Positions 21,548 to 31,538 of a stretch of DNA of 64,000 nt are shown piece by piece (position 1 is the first letter of the stretch; every line of letters begins with the position of its first letter). Below the pieces are notes generated by a model. That model saw nothing but the letters and a program-made list of their open reading frames with translations, did not search any database and was not told where the DNA came from. Position numbers and translations under genes: made by a program. Source of the DNA: Ichthyophis bannanicus (taxonomy: Eukaryota; Chordata; Amphibia; Gymnophiona; Ichthyophiidae); NCBI GenBank assembly GCA_033557465.1, contig CM066048.1:18018305-18082304 (forward strand), read 5' to 3'.

Positions 21548-21758
21548 CAATGGCCGGTTTTGCAACTGTGCCGGCAGCCGGCCTGGCCATGGAAAAACCG
21601 GCCAGGCCGGCTGAAAACCGGCCGGTTGGCAACCCTAATTTGTGAGCCGAGGCCACATGTTACGGATGAAATTGGAATTTTTCCCACGGCACACCAGACA
21701 ATATCTCACGGCACACTAGTGTGCCGCGGCACAGTGGTTGAAAAACGCTGCTCTAATG

Positions 21759-22027
21759 TACTCAAGGCTATTATCTCACTTAGTTGTGACTCTCTCAATA
21801 CTTCTTCACACTTCTTTATTGAACTGGGTCTCAGACTTGTATCAGTACATCTTTACGGGATTGTACCATTCTTGCATCAATGACCACAGTATATATAGGT
21901 TTTCATACGCTTGCATTCAATGACCTAATAGCAATCTTCTCTGTAACTTATCACAATTGGTCATACACGAATGCAGTAAGTAGAAAACACTTATCTTGTA
22001 AAAGATCTTATTGCTGTCATTTGTTTC
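21759..22027 (-). other. PLE2 flank, no coding match
   Basis: About 270 bp of AT-rich sequence between the hAT-like insert and the RT of PLE2. It belongs to the same insertion because it lies between the 15-bp duplications. I see no endonuclease motif in it. Confidence 0.5.
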
Positions 22028-23040
22028 TTATTTTGCCCCAACGCCATTGCAGCCTTTTCCTACAGTAACATCTAAAAAACGGATGCTTTGCCGATCATAG
22101 GTATAGGTGAATTGGATCGCTGGGTCCAAACCATTCAGCCAAGTAAAGAACTTCAGTAATGTGATATCCGATCCTCTCCATAACATAAAAATACCATCGA
22201 TGTAACGCTTCCATACAACCATGTTAGCTTCATAGGGGAAATGAGTTAACCAGCGTTGCTTGTATAGGGCCATGAACAGATTAGCGATGGAAGGGGCACT
22301 GGTAGCGCCCATTGCTATCCCCGAGGTCTGTAAATAGAGCTGTTGCTCAAACATGAAATAGTTTTGAAAAATCACGATTTCTGCTAAGCTGGAGACGAAT
22401 GATATGGTTTCTTCTGAAAGATCTTCCCTGTTATGCAAGGTTGTAACAATCGTATCATAAGCTGCCCTTTGCGGAATGCTCGTATATAAAGCTGATACAT
22501 CGAGTGTAACTAACCAAATTTGTTCATCCGATGCCCAGGTCGAGTATTCATCTAAAAGTTGTAAAAAATGGGAAGTATCTTTAACATAAGAGACCATTTC
22601 CCCCATTAACGGGCTTAAAAAAGAATCTACATAAACAGACAACGGTTCCAATATTGAACCCTTAGTGGAAACTATTGGCCGTCCCGGTGGGGATAGCAAA
22701 CTTTTGTGAATTTTGGGCACAAGATACAGCTTAGATACCGTGGGGTTTGGTCTATTCAAAAAATGCCATTCCTTTTTATTGATTATTTTTTCATTCAGAG
22801 CCTGTGTCGTTAGTTGTTTTATACGTTGACCTAAGCCTTGTGTAGGATCTTCCTCAAGCTTGCGATAAGTATTAGCATCAGATAATTGTCGCATAGCTTC
22901 GGCAAGATACTGGTGTCTATCAAGTACTACTATGGCCCCCCCCCCCCTTGTCAGCACATCGGATCACTATATCTTCTCTTGCTTGTAATTGACCCAAGAT
23001 TGTTCTTTCTGCTTTAGTGAGGAAACTGATTTTTGATGTT
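22028..23040 (-). pseudogene. Penelope-like reverse transcriptase (PLE2), truncated
   Basis: Reads leftwards. 'FLTKAERTILGQLQ' (near 23020-22980) leads to the ADKGG block, where a C homopolymer (G on the coding strand, about 22936-22947) breaks the frame. From 22957 to 22028 a 309-codon frame is open: 'LYLVPKIHKSL', 'GRPIVSTKGS', 'LVTLDVSALYTSIP' (first Asp), 'SGIAMGATSAPSIAN', then KRYIDGIFMLWRG. The catalytic box is YIDG, so the second catalytic Asp of YIDD is replaced by Gly. The frame ends at the junction with non-RT sequence, losing the C-terminus. Confidence 0.9.
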
Positions 23041-23348
23041 AATGTTTGCAGTTAATTTATGTAGGCAAGACAATTCGTCCTTTTAGGATTAGAATGGGGG
23101 AACATCGGGGCCGTCTCAAATGTAAAGTTAAAGAAGCACCACTTGTTCAACATTGCATAATGGAAGGGCATATTTTTGAGCAATTGCGATGTTTCTGTAT
23201 CGACAAAATAGACTTGGGGATAACAGGCAAAACGCAAGAACAGTCTTTGCTCATTAGAGAGCAGAAATGGATATACACTTTGAATTCAGTTACACCAGGG
23301 GGCCTTAATGTCAATATAGATTGGGCAGCCTGTATATAGTATTGCCAT

Positions 23349-23632
23349 TTATTTATTTATTTACATTCTCTTGTATACTGCGCTATTCTGCATCAGTGCG
23401 GTTTACATTGAACAAACTGAAATTACATTGAACAGGGCATTATAACTTGGAGATAACTATTTTACAGGGAACATGGGCTATGGAGGGTTAAGTGGCTTGC
23501 CCAAGACCACAAGGAGCACCTGTGGGACTAGAAACCCCAGTCCTTCTGGCCCAAGGTTGCTGTCCTCTAGTGGGATTTGAACCCCCGACCTGAAGTACTT
23601 TGCCCCAACCACTAGGCCACTCCTCCACTCCA
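23349..23632 (-). mobile_element. tRNA-derived SINE in PLE1 3' region
   Basis: On the minus strand it starts with a tRNA-like head: A-box-like tggcctagtgg and B-box ggttcaaatcc. It continues with a body containing ccttgtggtcttgggcaag and ends in a tail with accgcact and taaataaa units. It is almost the same sequence as the plus-strand SINE at 26478-26769. Such heads serve as internal RNA polymerase III promoters in SINEs. Confidence 0.9.
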
Positions 23633-24071
23633 CTCCATTTAGGAAAGGACTGAATTGAATTATGAAGTTAACCATCAGCTGGCGAAGATTTTTAAAGCGA
23701 AAAAAGTCATTTAAAGGCTAGTGAGTTATGGGTAGCTGTAATGTGATAAGGATATAGGATATGCACAAAATTTTACCAAATTTTCAGGAGGTTTTGATAT
23801 GGGTAGGGAATTACACATTTAGAGCATTTTTAGGTAATAGAACTAAACAAAATATTATAAAATGAATACGATGAATATTAGGTTTTCGTGGCATTTGTAT
23901 AAGAAGTGCTGCGTATGACGTTATCATAAAGGAGGGATTTGGAGGCCGCCAACGATAGAATAGAAGGGATGGTTTAAATAGGGATGATGATTTTCATTCC
24001 TCATGCGCGGCGTTCCTCTGAAGCGATCGTTTTGAAGTTTCCTTTTGATAGAATCGCCGAAAACAGAGTTG
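23633..24071 (+). other. PLE1 3' region
   Basis: AT-rich sequence after the PLE1 stop codon, split from it by the SINE. It ends with a catgcgcggcgt block and an acagagttgg block. Both blocks have counterparts in the element at 58937-59854 (catgcgcggcgtc and acagagttgag), hinting at a shared Penelope-type untranslated region. The CR1 at 24072 interrupts it. Confidence 0.55.
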
Positions 24072-25970
24072 GTACGAGACGTCTGCAGCAGTAAAGCATC
24101 TTTCAAGAAATGGAAAAAAGAGCCAAATGATGAAACCTGGAAACAGCACAAGCACTGGCAAGTCAAATGCAAGGCATTGATAAGGCAGGCAAAGAGAGAA
24201 TTTGAGAAGAAGCTTGCTGCGGAAGCAAAAACGCGAAATAAAGACCTTTTCAAGTACATTCGTAGCAAAAAAACCCGTGAGAGAGTCAGTTGGTCCATTA
24301 GATGATAAAGGGGTTAAAGGAGCACTAAGAGGCGACAAGGCGATAGCGGAGAGACTGAATGAATTCTTTGCTTCGGTCTTTACTGAGGAAGATGTAGGGA
24401 TGTTACCCACGACTGAAGTGGTATTTAAAGGTGTGGAAGAATTGAAGGAAATATCGATACATCGGGAAGATGTCCTACAACTATTAGATAAACTGAAGAG
24501 TAGCAAATCACCTGGGCCGGATGGTATACATCCAAGGGTGTTGAAAGAACTGAAATTTGAGATTGCAGACCTGCTATCAGTAATCTGTGAACTATCATTA
24601 AAATCATCTCTAATACCTGAGGATTGGAGGATCGCCAATGTAACACCAATTTTTAAAAAGGGTTCGAGGGGTGATCCGGGAAACTACAGACCGGTGAGCC
24701 TGACATCAGTACCGGGAAAAATGGTAGAAACCATCATAAAGAATAAAATTACTCAGCATATAGATAGTCATGACCTAATGGGAGACAGCCAACATGGCTT
24801 TAGACAAGGAAGATCTTGTCTTACTAATCTGTTATGTTTTTTTGAAGGAGTGAATAAACAGGTGGACAAAGGTGAGTCGGTTGATATTGTGTATCTGGAC
24901 TTTCAGAAAGCCTTTGACAAGGTCCCTCATGAGAGACTTTTGGCAAAACTAAAGAGTCATGGGATAGGAGGCAGTGTACTACTGTGGATCAGGAACTGGT
25001 TAAAAGATAGAAAGCAGAGGGTAGGACTAAATGGCCAATTTTCCCAATGGAGAAAGGTGAATAGTGGTGTACCCCAGGGATCTGTGCTGGGTCCGTTGCT
25101 TTTTGACATATTCATAAATGACCTGGAAAGTGGAATAACGAGTGAGGTTATCAAATTTGCTGATGACACAAAACTATTTAAAGTTGTTAAAACCCAGGAG
25201 GATTGTGGAAAATTGCAAGAGGATCTTGATAAATTGGAAGACTGGGCATCAAAATGGCAGATGAAATTTAATGTGGAGAAGTGCAAGGTTATGCACCTAG
25301 GGAAGAACAACCCAAACTATGGTTACACGATGCAAGGTTCCACATTAGGAACCACCACCCAAGAAAAAGATTTAGGCGTCCTTGTGGATACCATGTTAAA
25401 ACCCTCGGCCCAGTGTGCAGCGGCGGCCAAGAGAGCAAATAGAATGCTAGGTATGATAAGGAAAGGAATGGAAAATAAAACAAAGATATTATAATGCCTC
25501 TATATCGTTCCATGGTGAGACCGCACCTTGAATATTGTGTGCAATTCTGGTCGCCATATCTTAAAAAGGATATAGCAATTTTAGAAAAGGTTCAGAGAAG
25601 AGCCACCAAAATGGTAAAGGGGATGGAAGGCTACTCCTATGAAGAAAGGCTAAAAAGGTTGGGGCTCTTTAACCTGGAAAAGAGACGGCTGAGGGGAGAT
25701 ATGATAGAAGTCTATAAATTAATGAACGGAGTGGAACGGGTAAACGTAGATCGATTGTTTACCTTATCAGAATATAGAAAGACTAGGGGACATGCAATGA
25801 AGCTACAGGGTAAACTATTTAAGACTAATAAAAGAAAATATTTTTTCACTCAACGTGTAATCAAACTCTGGAATTTGTTACCGGAGGATGTAGTAAAGGC
25901 TGTTAGTGTAGCTGGGTTTAAAAAAGGTTTGGACAAGTTCCTGGAGGAAAGGTCCATAAACCATTATTAA
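24072..25970 (+). pseudogene. CR1 reverse transcriptase and C-terminal domain, two frameshifts
   Basis: The linker frame (to about 24290) contains 'FKKWKKEPNDETW'. An A homopolymer near 24270 shifts it into the RT frame, open to 25493. RT motifs include SKSPGPDGIHPRVLK, FKKGSRGDPGNYRPVSLTS, QHGFRQGRSC, VYLDFQKAFDKVPH (first Asp), NSGVPQGSVLGPLLF and IKFADDTKLF (FADD box at about 25156-25167). A 1-bp loss near 25488, judged against the CR1 at 3933-5161, shifts to the C-terminal frame 25494-25970 with '[15 protein letters not shown]' and a normal end. Only two small lesions separate it from a continuous frame; the endonuclease is lost. Confidence 0.92.
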
Positions 25971-26147
25971 GAAGGGACCCAGGATATCAATGCTTGAACC
26001 AATACAAGCATTGTGGAACCTGTGTCCCTTGGGGAAACTGCTAGGTACGTATGACCTAGATTGGCCACTGTTGGAAACAGAATACTGGGCTTGATGGACC
26101 TTGGTCTGACCCAGTATGGCATATCTTATGTTCTTATGTTCTTATAC
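24072..26147 (+). mobile_element. CR1 LINE, 5'-truncated but nearly complete RT
   Basis: Carries the linker before RT, a full RT, the C-terminal domain, a 3' UTR with actgggcttgatggaccttgg, and a 3' end made of ttatgttc repeats, as in CR1. The endonuclease domain is missing. It interrupts PLE1, whose 3' region resumes after 26147. The left boundary is approximate and no clear target duplication was seen, as is usual for CR1. Confidence 0.92.
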
Positions 26148-26477
26148 TATGCTGCTATTGATAACTGAAAGAGAGATTTAAGGGTCAAATACATTAAATA
26201 AAAGGGACAATGGGTTGCTGATTACTATTTTGTTTTTATAGTGATAACAGTTGAGAAGGTTGATGATCCCCTGAAGAAACGGTTATTGTGAAATGCGATG
26301 ATGGCGCCAGGGGGGAGGCGTTGGGATCAGGGAGCGATAAGAAGAAGGAGCTCAAAATATAAGTGAAATGTTTGACATCTATTAAGCATTGAAGAATTAG
26401 AACAACTCATAGTGCGCATATTAGAGTTTGAATTTTGAAAGGAAAATGTTCAATATTGAAGAAGATATTATGATTTG
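26148..26477 (+). other. PLE1 3' region with hammerhead-like core
   Basis: Continuation of the PLE1 untranslated region. At 26271-26277 ctgaaga is followed, after a 12-nt spacer able to form a 3-bp stem, by gaaa at 26290-26293 and then gcg...cgc able to pair. This order resembles the conserved core of hammerhead ribozymes, which are known from Penelope-like elements, but the base expected before the cleavage site does not fit. Treat it as a candidate relic. Confidence 0.35.
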
Positions 26478-26769
26478 AGTGGAGGAGTGGCCTAGTGGTT
26501 GGGGCAAGGTACTTCAGGCCGGAAGGTCGGGGGTTCAAATCCCACTAGAGGACAGCAACCTTGGGCCGGAAGGACTGGGGTTTCTAGTCCCACAGGTGCT
26601 CCTTGTGGTCTTGGGCAAGCCACTTAACCCTCCATAGCCCATGTTCCCTGTAAAATAGTTATCTCCAAGTTATAATGCCCTGTTCAATGTAATTTCAGTT
26701 TGTTCAATGTAAACCGCACTGATGCAGAATAGCGCGGTATATAAGAGAATGTAAATAAATAAATAAATG
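26478..26769 (+). mobile_element. tRNA-derived SINE
   Basis: A complete-looking SINE: tggcctagtgg (A-box-like) near 26488, ggttcaaatcc (B box) at 26532-26542, the body, and a 3' tail whose accgcact...agcgcggt can pair as a small stem, followed by tataagagaatgtaaataaa repeats. Short flanking matches of atgattt suggest a target duplication. Confidence 0.92.
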
Positions 26770-27155
26770 ATTTTGGAGTGCACATCATGGGATTATTTTT
26801 GTTGTTGAGCCCAATGGAGATAAAAATCCATTAAGGTCTTATTAGGCTCCCAATAGTAATGTTTTTAGTCTTGACTTAAAAGAAGTTGGAGGTCATTGAT
26901 GCAACATAAACATTAAATGTTGGACATTTTTGGTCCATGAAAGTGTTAAGATAAGTCTGAGACCTTCGACTGAAAAATTAAATAAGCAACTGAGTTTGAT
27001 AGTATCAAGTTGACAATACGATAACTTTTCACGAACCTTTAAAATAAATCTATACAAATGTGCGAAAATTGGCTCTGACCGAAAAGGATACATTCTTCTG
27101 AACCATGCGCTCTTGGGCGACTGTCGGCTTTCCCCTATTATCTAGTTTAAAAGCT
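26770..27155. other. AT-rich sequence before the L1 target site
   Basis: No gene seen. The last 100 bp (from about 27060) seem to belong to the same unnamed repeat that resumes at 38372 on the other side of the L1; the rest may be the end of PLE1. Confidence 0.4.
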
Positions 27156-27173
27156 GCTCTATCTCCTTTTTTT
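27156..27173. repeat. Target-site duplication of L1 (left copy)
   Basis: gctctatctccttttttt, repeated at 38354-38371. The T run fits the A/T-rich cleavage preference of L1 endonucleases. The two copies bracket the L1 and everything nested in it. Confidence 0.88.
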
Positions 27174-27495
27174 TTAAAATTTGGAATTTGTCAAACAGTA
27201 CAAACAGTACACCTCAATAGACAATATTTTAACACTCTTCGTCCCCCGCCACATCTCTGAACCTGTCCATATCCACATCATTAACCTGGTTACATTTATC
27301 ATTTTTGCCCCTCATCAACCCCCTCTTACTCCCTCCCCCCCACCCCTCCCCCTTCCCCCCATTCATTGCCAGATTCCTCCCTTAACCCTGCCTAGTTATT
27401 CTCTACCCACCTTATATATTTCCCCCACACCTTTTGAAACGTTGGTAACCAATTATTCTTCATCGCTGTTAATTTACTTAACAGGTGCACCTGAG

Positions 27496-30400
27496 CTAAG
27501 TATGCCCTATATTCCCCCATTTGGGGAACTGTTTCCATCTTCGGGCAATCAACATTCGAAAGGTAACACACCCCAAACTAAGAAACATCCCTTCTTCTTT
27601 ATTCAAGTTCCCTGGTTGTAATCCCAGCATTGCCACCGCCAGTTGCGGCGGGACCTTCTTCTCCAAAATCGTACTCAACAGCTGAAACACCTCCTCCCAT
27701 ACTTTATTCACCAACCCACACTGCCACCATACATGGAGATAGTCCCCCTTCACCCCACATTCCCGCCAACATTTATCATCCCCCAGTTTGTACATGCGGT
27801 ACATTTTGTCCAGTGTCAAGTGCCAGCTATACATTACTTTATAGTTATTTTCAATGAGATTGGCCGCTAGCAGTCCCTTATATCTGTTGCGGAAGATATG
27901 TCCCCCACTGAGCCACATCCCAACATTCCCCAACATCTTGTTCCCAATGAACCTGAAAACCACCCTTATAGCCCTCTCTCTCCATCATATTATAAAATTA
28001 GTCACAATTTTCTTCCTTTGCCCCATTAATACCATTTTTTCAAGTTCTGTCACATCCTCCCGTAACTCTGGTATTATCTCGTGTCTTAAATAGTGACAAA
28101 TCTGTGTGTAGTGGTACCTATCCGCCTCCACTAGGCCATATTGTTTCTGAACCCTTTGAAAATCTACAGTCTTCCTCCCCTTCAAAATCTGCCCTACATG
28201 AGTCAGTCCCTTCCTACGCCACTCTTCAAACACGCTCTTCCCCATCGAAGGAGGGAAGTTTGGATTCCCACATATTGGAATCAGTCTGGAGACCCCTTTT
28301 ATTCCCAACCAAATAGATTTCCATTTTTTCCACAAACTCCACACCCTCTGCATATAGGGGTTTTGAAACTGTTTCCGCCCCTTTTTCTCGAGCGGTAGCC
28401 ACATCCATTCTCCTACCTTTCCCCCCTGTAATTCCTCTGATTCCATCGTCACCCAGTCTTTTACCTCCTCATTCCCCCAATCCACAATGGCACTCAACTG
28501 CGCTGCTTCAGCATACCTTTGCATATCCAGAATGGCCATCCCCCCATTCTCCCTCCTTCTCATAAGAGTCGTCCAGGTCACCCTATTCTTCCTCCCCCCT
28601 CCAATAAATTTCATCATCACCCCTTGGACACGTGTTAAAAAAATTCTTAGGCAGCTGTAGTGGAAGGGCCCTGAAAAGATAAAGCCATTGTGGTATTATC
28701 ATCATTTTAATTGCCGATATCCGCACCACCCATGATAGTCCTCTGCCACCCCAACTATCGAGCTCTTTCCTCATCTTTTTCTCCAGTACCCAAAAATTGG
28801 CCCGAAACAAATCTGTCTCACTGGCCGTTAAATATACCCCCAAATATTTTACACTATGCCTGGCCCACCTAAAGGGGAATGTACTCTGTATATTTTGCTT
28901 TGTCAAAGCTGTGGCGGTAATGTTCAATATTTCAGACTTAAGTTAAATCCTGAGTATTTCCCGAATTCCTCCATAATCACATAGCTGGCTTTCAAGGATC
29001 TTTCTGGATCCGTCAACATGAATAAAATATCGTCCGCAAAGAGCGATATCTTACTCTCTGATTTTCCTCCCTGGACCCCCTTAATCTCAGTGTAATCTCT
29101 CACCCGCTGTGCTAAAGGTTCCATGGAGAGCACAAAAAGGAGGGGGGACAACGGGCAACCCTGCCTAGTCCCCCTTCCTAGCTCAAAGGCACTGGTATAT
29201 TCCCCATTGATGGCAATCCGTGCTAGGGGCTGCGTATATATTGCTTTAATCCAATTATAATATCCGCCTTTAATCCCCATGTGTTCCAACACCTTTAACA
29301 AATAAGGCCAAGCTACATGATCAAATGCCTTTTCCGCATCTATCGTTAATAAGATCATTTGTTCTCCCCTCCTCCTCCCCTTCCAGATAGAATTCAACAC
29401 CTTCCGGATATTATCTGCAGTTTGCCTACCTGGCACAAAACCCGCTTGGTTATCATGTACTAATTGTGGCATAAAGGGTAACAATCTATTAGCCAGGATC
29501 TTTGTGAAGGTTTTAAAATCTGTCCCTAACAATGATATGGGTCTGTACGACCCACATACACTAGGATCTTTCCCCTCCGGTAATACCGTTATGCCAGCTG
29601 TTCTCATGGTCACCGGTATTTGCCCTCCATCCTTAAAGGAGTTATATAGCCTAGCCAGGGGCTCACATAAACTCTCTTTGAAAACCTTATAAAACTTGTT
29701 AGTATACCCATCCATCCCTGGAGTCTTATTCGCTGGTAAAGCCTGGATCACTTCGCGTACTTCCCCCTCCTGGATGGGTTCTGAAATCCGGGCCGCCTCT
29801 TCTATTGATAATTTAGGTAAGTCCATTTCTAAATATTTGTCTATGTCCTCCCCTGCCCTTGTGTCTCCCGCTGTGTACAACTGCTGATAAAATTGTACAA
29901 ACCGTTCTTGTATCTTCTCCCACAATCTCACCTCATTCCCTCCTGCATCCCGGATTTTAGTTATGTAATTCCTCTTTTGACGTTGCTTCAGTCTATATGC
30001 AAGCCATTTAGTGGGTTTACTCCCAAGTTCAAAGAATTGCTGCTTTAATTGGTCTTGAGCAAATTTAATGTCAGCCAACTCTAATTCCCCCAGTTCCCTC
30101 TTCATCTTACTTAACTCCTGTAGCGGTATCTCACTTAGCTGCTGTTGTTTTTGTGCCCCCTCTAACTCCCTGATCCTTCCCCTTAAAGCATCTTTGTAAC
30201 CTTCTTTAATTTTTTTCATGTGTGTCCCTGCTGATATCAACTCCCCCCTCACTGCTACTTTTAGACATTCCCACAGCGTCTCTATTTTACAATTATCTTT
30301 ATCATTAATCTCCCAATAATCCCTCGTGGATTGTTTAACTTTTTCTACAACCTCTGGCTGCTCCAGTAAGGACTCATTTAATATCCAACCCCTCCTCCTC

Positions 30401-31142
30401 TGGTCTGAGTACCCCCTCTCCCACTCAATCCATACTGGGGCATGATCTGTCCAGATATGCTCCCCAATTCCACAGTCCCCAACCCTCTCTATTACCTCTT
30501 TAGAAACCCAGATCATATCCAATCTGGAGTACGACTTGTGGACTGGGGAGTAGAACGTATAATCTTTTTCTCTCCCCCTTAATGCCCTCCAGGTATCCTG
30601 CAATCCTAGATTTTCCCCCATTAATTTTAACTTCCGCCTACTTTGTGCACTACCCTCGCTATATCCCTTGGAATTATCTAGCTGGGGATTGATGGTCAGA
30701 TTAAAATCACCCCCATCACCACCTGACCTTTCGCAAACTGTTCCACCGCAGCTGTCAGGTGCTCATAAAATACCCCTTGTGAAACATTTGGGCCATATAT
30801 ATTTACTAGCGTAATCCATTGCTCTTGAATTTTCAATTTCAACAATATGAATCTACCTCCTTTATCCTGTTGTACTGTTACACCCCCCCCCCCCATATGG
30901 GATCCTTCCATTAATCAAGATCCCTCCCCCCCCCCTTTTTTCAACTCAATTCTATTGGACGTGTACCATTGTCCCGGAAATTTCCTGTGTGTCATCCTCC
31001 ACTCGTCTCTCTTCCTCAAGTGGGTTTCTTGAACAAATATAATGTCCCCTTTAAGCCTGTTAATTTCTTTATACAAACATTGCCGCTTAATCGGTGAGTT
31101 TAACCCCCACACATTCAAGGTTATTACCCGTAATTTATCCAT
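27496..31142 (-). pseudogene. L1 ORF2: endonuclease, reverse transcriptase, zinc knuckle
   Basis: The start codon at 31142 (MDKLRVITLNVWGLNSP) opens the endonuclease, with FVQETHL and 'WITLVNIYGPN'. RT lies in the 565-codon frame 30621-28924 with 'NKTPGMDGYTNKFYKVF', 'YRPISLLGTDFKTFTKILA', 'LLTIDAEKAFDHVAWPYL' and SLFADDILFML (FADD box). The C-terminus (27963-27496) has CWRECGVKGDYLHVWWQC, an L1-type zinc knuckle. Lesions: G-run length changes near 30925, 30890 and 30705, a frameshift near 28925, a T-run change near 28635 and a stop near 27985. ORF2 nicks target DNA and reverse-transcribes L1 RNA; this copy is interrupted. Confidence 0.92.
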
Positions 31143-31303
31143 TCTCCAGGACCAAGCAGGAAGTCAGTCCTCACATATGGGTGACGTCGGCGCCGACGGA
31201 GCCCTCGCGGAGCAATTTTCCCCAGCTTTCAAAGAAAGCCTTTGGGAATTGCAGCGCACATGCGCGGTCCTCTTCCCGCCCAAGGGTGCCATCTTGCTCA
31301 GTC
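31143..31303 (+). repeat. Left terminal inverted repeat of DIRS copy D
   Basis: From tctccaggaccaagcagg through gtgacgtcggcgccgacgg and gctttcaaagaaagccttt to the ttgctcagtc block. Its inverse starts at 36724. The first 32 bases are exactly complementary to the first half of the ICR. Confidence 0.93.
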
Positions 31304-31538
31304 TTCTTTTTTCCGCGGAGCCCTACAGACGTTGTTTGTGAATCCCCGCAGAAAAGTTGATTATTTCTCTTTTTTCTTTCGGTTCGACGCCGGTTCTTTT
31401 CCCGCCCGGACTCGCGATGCCGGTTGCGAGTCCGTTCTTTATTTTTCGGTTTTTTGTCCTTCGTGACAGATTTCGTGCCTTTTTACTTTTTCACTGGCAG
31501 CCCGGTCTTTCAACCTCGCAGGGGCCCTTTTTCCCCCG

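Larger units (their letters stand above)
20632..21750 (+). mobile_element. hAT-like non-autonomous DNA transposon with palindrome
   Basis: Termini read cagtgtttttcaacc on the left and, inverted, cagcgtttttcaacc on the right, followed by further complementary sequence around ggcacac. Perfect 8-bp flanking repeats ctctaatg occur at 20624-20631 and 21751-21758, the size made by hAT transposases. Inside there is no transposase frame: there is a C-rich minisatellite, a palindrome of about 340 bp and a smaller hairpin. The strand is arbitrary. Confidence 0.9.
20602..23048 (-). mobile_element. Second Penelope-like element PLE2, inverted, inside PLE1
   Basis: Flanked by perfect 15-bp duplications (20587-20601 and 23049-23063). 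On the minus strand it starts abruptly inside RT, just before the ADKGG box, so it is 5'-truncated, and runs through RT to about 22031. The rest (22030 down to 20602) shows no endonuclease domain that I can recognise. A hAT-like element sits at 20632-21750. It is a different PLE copy from PLE1, with clearly diverged RT. Confidence 0.88.
20326..23339 (+). pseudogene. Penelope-like GIY-YIG endonuclease domain, split by an insertion
   Basis: The left part (20326-20601) holds the linker with CEGCNIC and the start of the nuclease, 'NVVYVIQCPCQLIYV'. The right part (23049-23339) resumes 'QLIYVGKTIRPFRIRMGEHR' and runs to the family end at 23339. Both pieces overlap in a 15-bp duplicated sequence (cagttaatttatgta), so the domain was intact when PLE2 landed in it. 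Visible catalytic elements are the two Tyr blocks, the Arg of RIRMGEH and a Glu further down. In PLEs this nuclease nicks the target DNA. Confidence 0.9.
18672..27155 (+). mobile_element. Penelope-like element PLE1, repeatedly interrupted
   Basis: A plus-strand PLE follows directly on DIRS copy C. It has RT with ADKGG and YIDD motifs, a CxxCxxC linker, a GIY-YIG endonuclease, and a long AT-rich 3' region. It is interrupted by PLE2 (20602-23048, minus), a SINE (23349-23632), a CR1 (24072-26147) and a second SINE (26478-26769). The right limit is set where sequence unlike PLE begins near the L1 target site; 26770-27155 is assigned only tentatively. The 5' limit is the DIRS match end. Confidence 0.8.

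Noticed and set aside
26478..26560. tRNA gene candidate
   Set aside because: A and B boxes are present, but no cloverleaf with proper acceptor stem is seen and the sequence continues as a SINE body and tail. The same holds for 47059, 49400 and 23349.
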